From assembly GCA_022702705.1 (NCBI GenBank), contig CM040429.1, forward strand, positions 9,890,038 through 9,954,037: 64,000 bases of DNA, in the 5' to 3' direction. The notes under the pieces are model-generated. The model saw nothing but the letters and a program-made list of their open reading frames with translations, searched no databases and had not been told where the DNA came from. The DNA comes from Papilionanthe hookeriana x Papilionanthe teres. Taxonomy: Eukaryota; Streptophyta; Magnoliopsida; Asparagales; Orchidaceae. This document shows, piece by piece, positions 57,794 through 64,000 of this stretch. Each line of letters opens with the position of its first letter. The first letter of the stretch is position 1. A program made the position numbers and the translations under genes.

Positions 57794-60700
57794 TGTAACG
57801 CCAAAAATTTAGGAATCAGGTAAAAATTCAACAAATTTTAAAGTACCTCAAAATTTTGCACCCCTCATATTTCAAACAAATTATTTTTATAAAATTCTCT
57901 ACGTCAAAACGATCAATTCGATATAAAGCACTATATATCAATTTGATTGGAATGGGAAATATAAAATCTAAAGTTATAAGTTTAACTAATTTAATTAATC
58001 TTAATTAAATTCCCTAGGCTCCCTCAGCAGTGTTCTCAACCGACATATTTACACAATATTTAGCTCTGGATGCAATCGTAAGGCTGAGATATTTACTCTA
58101 GAGCCTTTGAATCTCTCTCTCTGCTATTGGTTTCACAGACTGAATAGCTCACGGGAATAAACAACGGTTCAGCACAGTAGCTAGCCGTAAACAGAAGAGA
58201 GCAAGTGGCAGGCTATGATCAAAAGCTACGGGGAGAAATTAATGAGTACAAAACCCTCTTTTACGCTATTCTAAACATTCTAGTCCTTCATCATGTTTTC
58301 ATTTTAATGTTTGCCACAATTCGGGCATTTATTCATTTCCGGCAGTTATAACAGACGTTGAACTGGTCGTGGAAGCATTGAACTTGTCTCGGAAGCGTCA
58401 AACTTGATTTGGAAGCTTCCGTAAGGGTTATTAACACTAAATCAGTGAGGCAAAGGGTAGAATGAGGTGTTAGGAAAAAAATGGAAGAAAGTATGCGGTA
58501 TCGAAAAGGTGGATTTATGTCGAGAAAGCCCGTTTAAGGTATGTTTTGACAAATAAGTTATTTTCTTCGTTAAATCATGATATGAACCGAGCTTCAAGAC
58601 TTCTTATGATGTCTATGATTTCCAAATTGTTAATACGAGACAACGAGCTCGAGATGCGCATGTAGGAACTCATTATAGAGTTGTTTCGTCTAGTCAGATG
58701 AAATAATATCGTGCTAACATAAGAAAAGTAATTATTCGTAGGTTTTCATGTGATTCTACATTCGACACTGATGCACTTTGAATTTCTTGCATATTGTAGA
58801 TGGATATTTGTATTTAATGTATGAATGTAAGTTGAACTCTCTTACGATACATGTGATGTTATGCTATGCGATACAGATGAATATATTTATGAAACATTGC
58901 TTATTGATTCATTATGATTCATGTTTATAATATATGAAATTTCTGTGATGAATGTTTGATATATGAATGATGATTTAAATATCACAAATGATGTTATGAA
59001 TAGACTATTACATGAGTTCTTTCAAATACACTAATGCAGAGATGAGTATGCACGACTCCTAGTGTTCAGGTGGTGATAAAATTCTAAGAACCTTTATGAT
59101 TAGACGGTGACAAAACGTAGAAAATCAAGGGGACTATTGATAACTGCTATATTGGAGGTCCAAATTTTATCAATAGTTAATATAGCCTTTAGGGCAAGCT
59201 GATGACATATGATATCACAGGACATGAAAATAATTGAGGCATATACATTGCACAAGTGACATTATTATAATGCTTTGATGATATGGCTGAGGACATTGCT
59301 ATGGTTATAAACATCCTTATGATTACATTCTTATGACTACACATGAATGAATGACGCATTTTGTAGACAACATACATTATTTTCTACACTAGTTGCTTTT
59401 TATTTACATGTTTTATATGGTGTTAACAATTGTGACTTGTGTGGACATGTAAGTTACATACGAGCCTACACATTATTTTTTTCGTGTATAAAATCTTATT
59501 TTAACCATTATTATTTAGCTAAGCTTGTTGTTGCTCGCTTTTCGTGGTTTACTTACAGGAAGGGGTAAAGAGCATTAGAGCGAGTAGCCATATGCGATTT
59601 ATACATCATTTGCATTTATAATTTTGGGAGTTTGTACAGTATTTTGGGTGCGTAATTTATTTATTTTGGATTTAACAGCTCTATATTGTTTATATGTTTT
59701 AATGATATAATTTTTTCACGCCTTTGTCGGACCTCAGTTGATCCTTAAGGTAAGTCAATTGGGGTGTGACAAAAAATAGCAAAGGAGCATGATTATTAGA
59801 TGAAAAACATGTTGGATGCGTGTTGGAGATCAAATATGAATTGATTTAAACAAAGTTATAGATTGATGAAATCTAGGTTGGGTAACTCTTACGACTTAAA
59901 ATTTCATGCAGGCATGATATAATTATTATATAATAAATTGTATTAGAAAAATAATTGTTACCAATACAACTGATTGTTTGAAGGAGAATCAGAAAGTACA
60001 GAGGGTCGGTCTCTTAGGTCAAGTGCAAAGCAAGAACAACTGAAAATATTTTGGGCGTAAATGAACATTAAAAATGAGGAAATCAGAGCAACTGAGCTGC
60101 AAGGCATCATTCAAGTGATATCCCTAGCGGTTAACAAAATGACTGTTGTTGAAAGATCATCCATTAATATAGGTTCAGATTTGAAACTGGGGGCAGAGTT
60201 GGATCGACGCTTGAAAATCTTTCAAACATTCAAGCCACATGCATTCAAGGGTACCAGTGACCCTATTGTTGCTGACGATTGGCTACTGAAGATCGAAAAC
60301 AATTCCAGATTGTATGGTTTGTTCAAAAAATTGAAGACTGTCGTTAGACACTTTCATGTTTAAAGGCGAAGCAGAGAGATGGTGACGAGCGCAGCATAGA
60401 GAGAAATTTCAGTTGACGCCTTTTCCATAAATTTAGTGGGATGATTTTGTCAAAGCCTTCAAAGATTGATTTATTCCACCTTCAGCCAAATTAGCGCTAC
60501 AAGAGAAATTCTTCAATTCGACACGGAGGTCCAGATCAGTTATGCAATATGAGGTAGAATTCACTTCTTTTTTTAGATATGCACCTCACTATATCAAAAC
60601 TAAGGAAGAAAATGTCACAGATTTCTGTGTGGCCCTAGAGATTAGTTGAGGTTGGCTATGGCGTCATTAGAAATAAGTGATTTCTCAGTGCTCATTGAAA

Positions 60701-63700
60701 GAGAGGAAGAATTGAAATGTGAGGTATTCACCAATCATCGGAGTTTGAAATATTACACAAAACTGAATTTGAAGTAGCGATTGTTAGAGCTAATCAAAGA
60801 CTATAATCTGGATATACAATATTGTCCTGGCCGAAAAAATGAAGTTATCAATGTATTGGGTTGTAAATTCACAGAGTGCAAGCTGGATTATTAAACAAGA
60901 GATAGAGCTGATTAAAGAAATTGATGTTTTCCAATTGGAAGTCAGAATACCATGTGATATGAAATATTTACATCAGCTGATAGTGCAACCACGCTAATGA
61001 ATGAATCACAATAGCTCGGAGAGTTAGTAACAAATATGCGAAACTTCTGAGACAACTTCAATCATGAAAGATGACCGATATGACAGTTGATGAAGAATAT
61101 GTAATCAGAAACAAGCTGCAGTTATGAGTATCTGCTGATTCTAAGTTGAGATAGAAAATCTTACATGAAGCTCAATAGTCAGTCAACAGAATTCATCTAG
61201 ACAACACTAAAATGTACAAGTATTTAACATTGATATTATGGTGGCCAAGTAGGAAAAAGATATTGCTAAATATGCATCTCAATATCAAACTTGTCAGATT
61301 ATAAAGGCCAAGCATCATTGTCGATACCTGAATGAAAATTGAAAGACATTGTGGGTTTTGTTATGGGGATTTCTCGATCCAAGCAATGTCACGAGATTAT
61401 ATGGATCATTATTGACATGCTACAATGTCAGCTCACATTTTGCCAATCAGGCGGACAGATTTAGTGGAAAAATTGACCATATTATATATCAAATTGCACG
61501 AAATTCTAAAAATTATCGTTTCTAACATAAATAGAAGATTCACGTCCATGTTAAAGAAAGACATTCAACAAAGTATGGGTAAACACTTGCATTATAGCAC
61601 AATATTTTATCCATAAATCGACAGACAATCAAAAATGACAATTCAAGTATTGGAAGATTTGTTGCGGCTTTGTGTTCTGGACTTTGGAGACAGTTGAGAA
61701 GATCACATTCAAATGATCTAAGTTTGCCTACAATAATAGTTATCAGTCTAGTATCAAAATGGCTTCTTATGATGCACTGTATGGCAGGAAATGTAGAATT
61801 CCATTGAGTTGGGTCGAAATAGAAGAACGTCACATGTTACGTATGGAGTTAATTGATGAAGCTGCAAAGAAAATCAGATTAATCAGAGACAGATTGAAAG
61901 TTGCACAGGATTGTAACAAAAATACTATGCCCCAAAGCACAAAGCAATCAATTTTGAAATTAGAGATTCTGTATTTTTCAAAATCAAGTCAATGAAATGT
62001 ACAACCAAATTTAGTTGGGGAAGCAAGCTGAGTCCCAGATACATCAATCCTCTTGAAATTATAGAAATGATTAGTTTAGTTGCTTACAGACTAGCGTTTC
62101 CTGTAGATGTTAGATATTCACGTGTTTCACATTTCAATGCAGATAAAATGAGTTTCAAACTCAAACCAGAGAATTTCACATGGCGTGCAGAAATTTAACT
62201 TAGATTAAAGAGCTTGAAAGAATTTTAGACACTGATATCACGAAGCTGAGAAACAGATAGCTTCTTTTTGTCAAAATAAAATGGAAGCACAGATCTGAAA
62301 GGAAAGTCACATGGGAACAAGAAAAGAAAATTCGACGAAAATATCCCTCTTCAAGTAAAGTCAGAAATTTCAAGAACGATTTTTATAAGGAGGGAAGAGC
62401 TATAATGCCCACATTTTGAGAATGAAGTAATAGTTCAACAAATTTTAAAATATCTCATATTTCACACCTCTTATAATTCAATCGAATTATTTTTATAAAA
62501 TCCTACACATCAAAACGATCAAGCCGATATAAAGCACTATATATCAATTATCATTTGAATGAGAAATATAAAATTATAAAGTTATAAGTTTCATTAAATT
62601 TAATTAATATAATTAAATTCATTAATCTCATTCAACAATGTTCCTAACCGACATATTTACATGATATTTAGCAATGGATGTAATCGTAGGGCTGAGATCA
62701 TTATTCCAAAGCCTTTAAATCCCTTTCCCGGCTATCAAATTTGTTAACTAAAAAGTTCGTACAAATAAGTCGTAGCTCGACACTGTAGCTAATTGAACAA
62801 AAGAGGGTGAGGGACGACCTCGAAGCCGCAGGCTACGATTCAAAGCTCCTGAGAAAATGGTGAGTATGAAACTCTCATTTACGCTATTCTAAACATTTCT
62901 TTCCTTTATGGTGTTTCAGTTTTGACGTTTGCCATGAATTTGGGCATTTATTCAAATTTTGATTGCCGTAGCAAGCGTCGAACTTGTGTCAGAAGCAACA
63001 AACTTTGTTTTTTTGAGCTTCCATAAGGGTTATTAGAGCGAAATTAGCGAGAGAAGGAAAAAATGAGATGTTAAGAAGAAAATATGTGGTATTGAAAGGG
63101 CGGATTTATGCCGAGAAGCACGATTGAGGTTTGTTTGGCAAAATTTATGTTTTTGGATAAATCACAATATGAGCGAAAATTTCATGACTTCCTACAATAT
63201 CTATGATTTTCAGGTTGTTTATAAAAGGTGGCGATCTCGAGGCGAGCGTGTGGAAACTTGTCATATGATTGCTTCGTCTAGTCAAGCAAACTAATCTCGT
63301 GCTAACTTAAGAAAAATAATTGTTTATACGTTTTCATGCGATTCCACATTCAACACTTATTCAGAATTACTTACATATTATGGATGGATGCATGCATTGA
63401 CTGTATGAATGCAAGTTGAATTCTCTTATGATACACGTGATGTTAAGCTATGATATGTTTCATATCAATATAATGAAATCATTGCTTGTAGATATTCATT
63501 TATTATGATTCATGTCTATGCCATATAAAATATATGTGATGAATACTGGATACAAAAACGATGATCTAAATGTTAGAAATGACGTTATGGGTAGGCTCTT
63601 ACATGAGTGCTTGCAAGTACACTATGCAGGGATGTGGTATTTCTGACTTTAGTGTTCAGGCAGTGATGAAATTTTAGAAACCAATGTGATCAGACGGTGA

Positions 63701-64000
63701 CATAACTTGTGAAACCATTAGTATTAGAGGAGTTATGAATAAGTCTTACATTGGGAAGTACAACCTTTATAAAAAATTATTATTCTTTGGGCAGAGCAAA
63801 GATTCATAAGGTTGTACATAAAATAGTTGAGCCCTATACATTGCACAAGTAACATTACTATGATGTCATGATTACATGGCCATGAGGACATTGTTATGCT
63901 AATGAACATGCTTATGATCATACATGAATGAATGACACATGCTCTATACAACAGTCATTGTTTTCTACACTAAGTATTTTTATTTACATATTTTATATAA
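57794..64000 (+). mobile_element. Ty3/gypsy element lacking PR-RT, 3' LTR cut by window end
   Basis: The 5' LTR is 57794-59771 (1978 bp, TGTAACGCC to GGTGTGACA). The 3' LTR starts at 62401 after the purine-rich GGAGGGAAGAGC and runs off the window. Both LTRs share ATATAAAGCACTATATATCAAT, CCGACATATTTACA, CGTAAGGCTGAGAT-like and GGATGGAT..TGAATG.AAGTTGAA motifs. Interior: gag from 60061 (LKIFQTFKPHAFKGTSDP), continuing with frame breaks to about 60650 (FKGEAERWW, AKLALQEKFF). RNase H follows directly (60719-60862: EVFTNHRSLKYY, QYCPGRKNEVINVLG), then the integrase zinc region (61160-61320), core pieces (61570-61700) and C-terminal part (61759-62198). Protease and RT are deleted. This is a dead element; the antisense LTR at 1-853 belongs to the same family. 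Confidence 0.85.

Overview
The window is nuclear DNA from a flowering plant. It holds split genes with GT-AG introns, LTR retrotransposons with tRNA-type primer sites, non-LTR elements, a tRNA-derived SINE and several MITE families. It is AT-rich and dominated by old, broken repeats. The lineage cannot be fixed from the sequence; a non-grass monocot with a repeat-rich genome is only a guess. No bacterial, organellar or viral replicon is seen.

Three host genes are supported. (1) A plus-strand gene from 1967 to 29245 encodes the GH1-type galactolipid galactosyltransferase SFR2. Nine coding exons join in frame; the exon for the N-terminal membrane anchor was not found and probably lies left of the window. 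Two introns are huge (11.1 kb and 8.8 kb) because mobile elements fill them, and one small intron appears to be GC-AG. (2) A plus-strand serine carboxypeptidase-like gene (40992-46136, ten exons, 479 residues) is complete and keeps its Ser-Asp-His triad. (3) A minus-strand gene for a protein with three U1/matrin-type C2H2 zinc fingers ends at 48712, tail-to-tail with the carboxypeptidase gene; its upstream exons were not resolved.

Repeat layout, left to right: antisense LTR piece (1-853); LTR and LINE debris in SFR2 intron 3942-7730; a nested complex in the 11-kb intron (antisense Ty3/gypsy element 9069-19623, carrying a 5'-truncated RTE LINE in one LTR and an ORF1-only L1-like LINE in a TA microsatellite of the other); in the 8.8-kb intron, a 3.6-kb foldback element (20541-24122), a Mutator-like non-autonomous transposon (25602-26532), a complete miniature LTR element (26720-28629) and a MITE (28793-28993). 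Downstream of SFR2 come a hAT-like repeat, a degenerate GRF-finger-like gene, a SINE with clean target duplications (34939-35147) and a decayed Ty1/copia element (35319-40608) that ends 383 bp before the carboxypeptidase start codon. Right of the zinc-finger gene lie a gag-only LTR element with a rearranged 5' end (51739-54597), a broken hAT-type transposase (54780-56150, minus strand) and a Ty3/gypsy element lacking protease and RT (57794 to the window end).

No novel multi-gene system was found. The observations most worth a second look are structural: the foldback element, the half-LINE, the two small LTR elements, the GC-AG intron of SFR2, an alternative in-frame acceptor in the carboxypeptidase gene, and a strong hairpin with inverted AATAACCTC motifs at 46885-47225. 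Exon boundaries come from splice motifs, reading phase and remembered family sequences; no alignment or transcript data were available.
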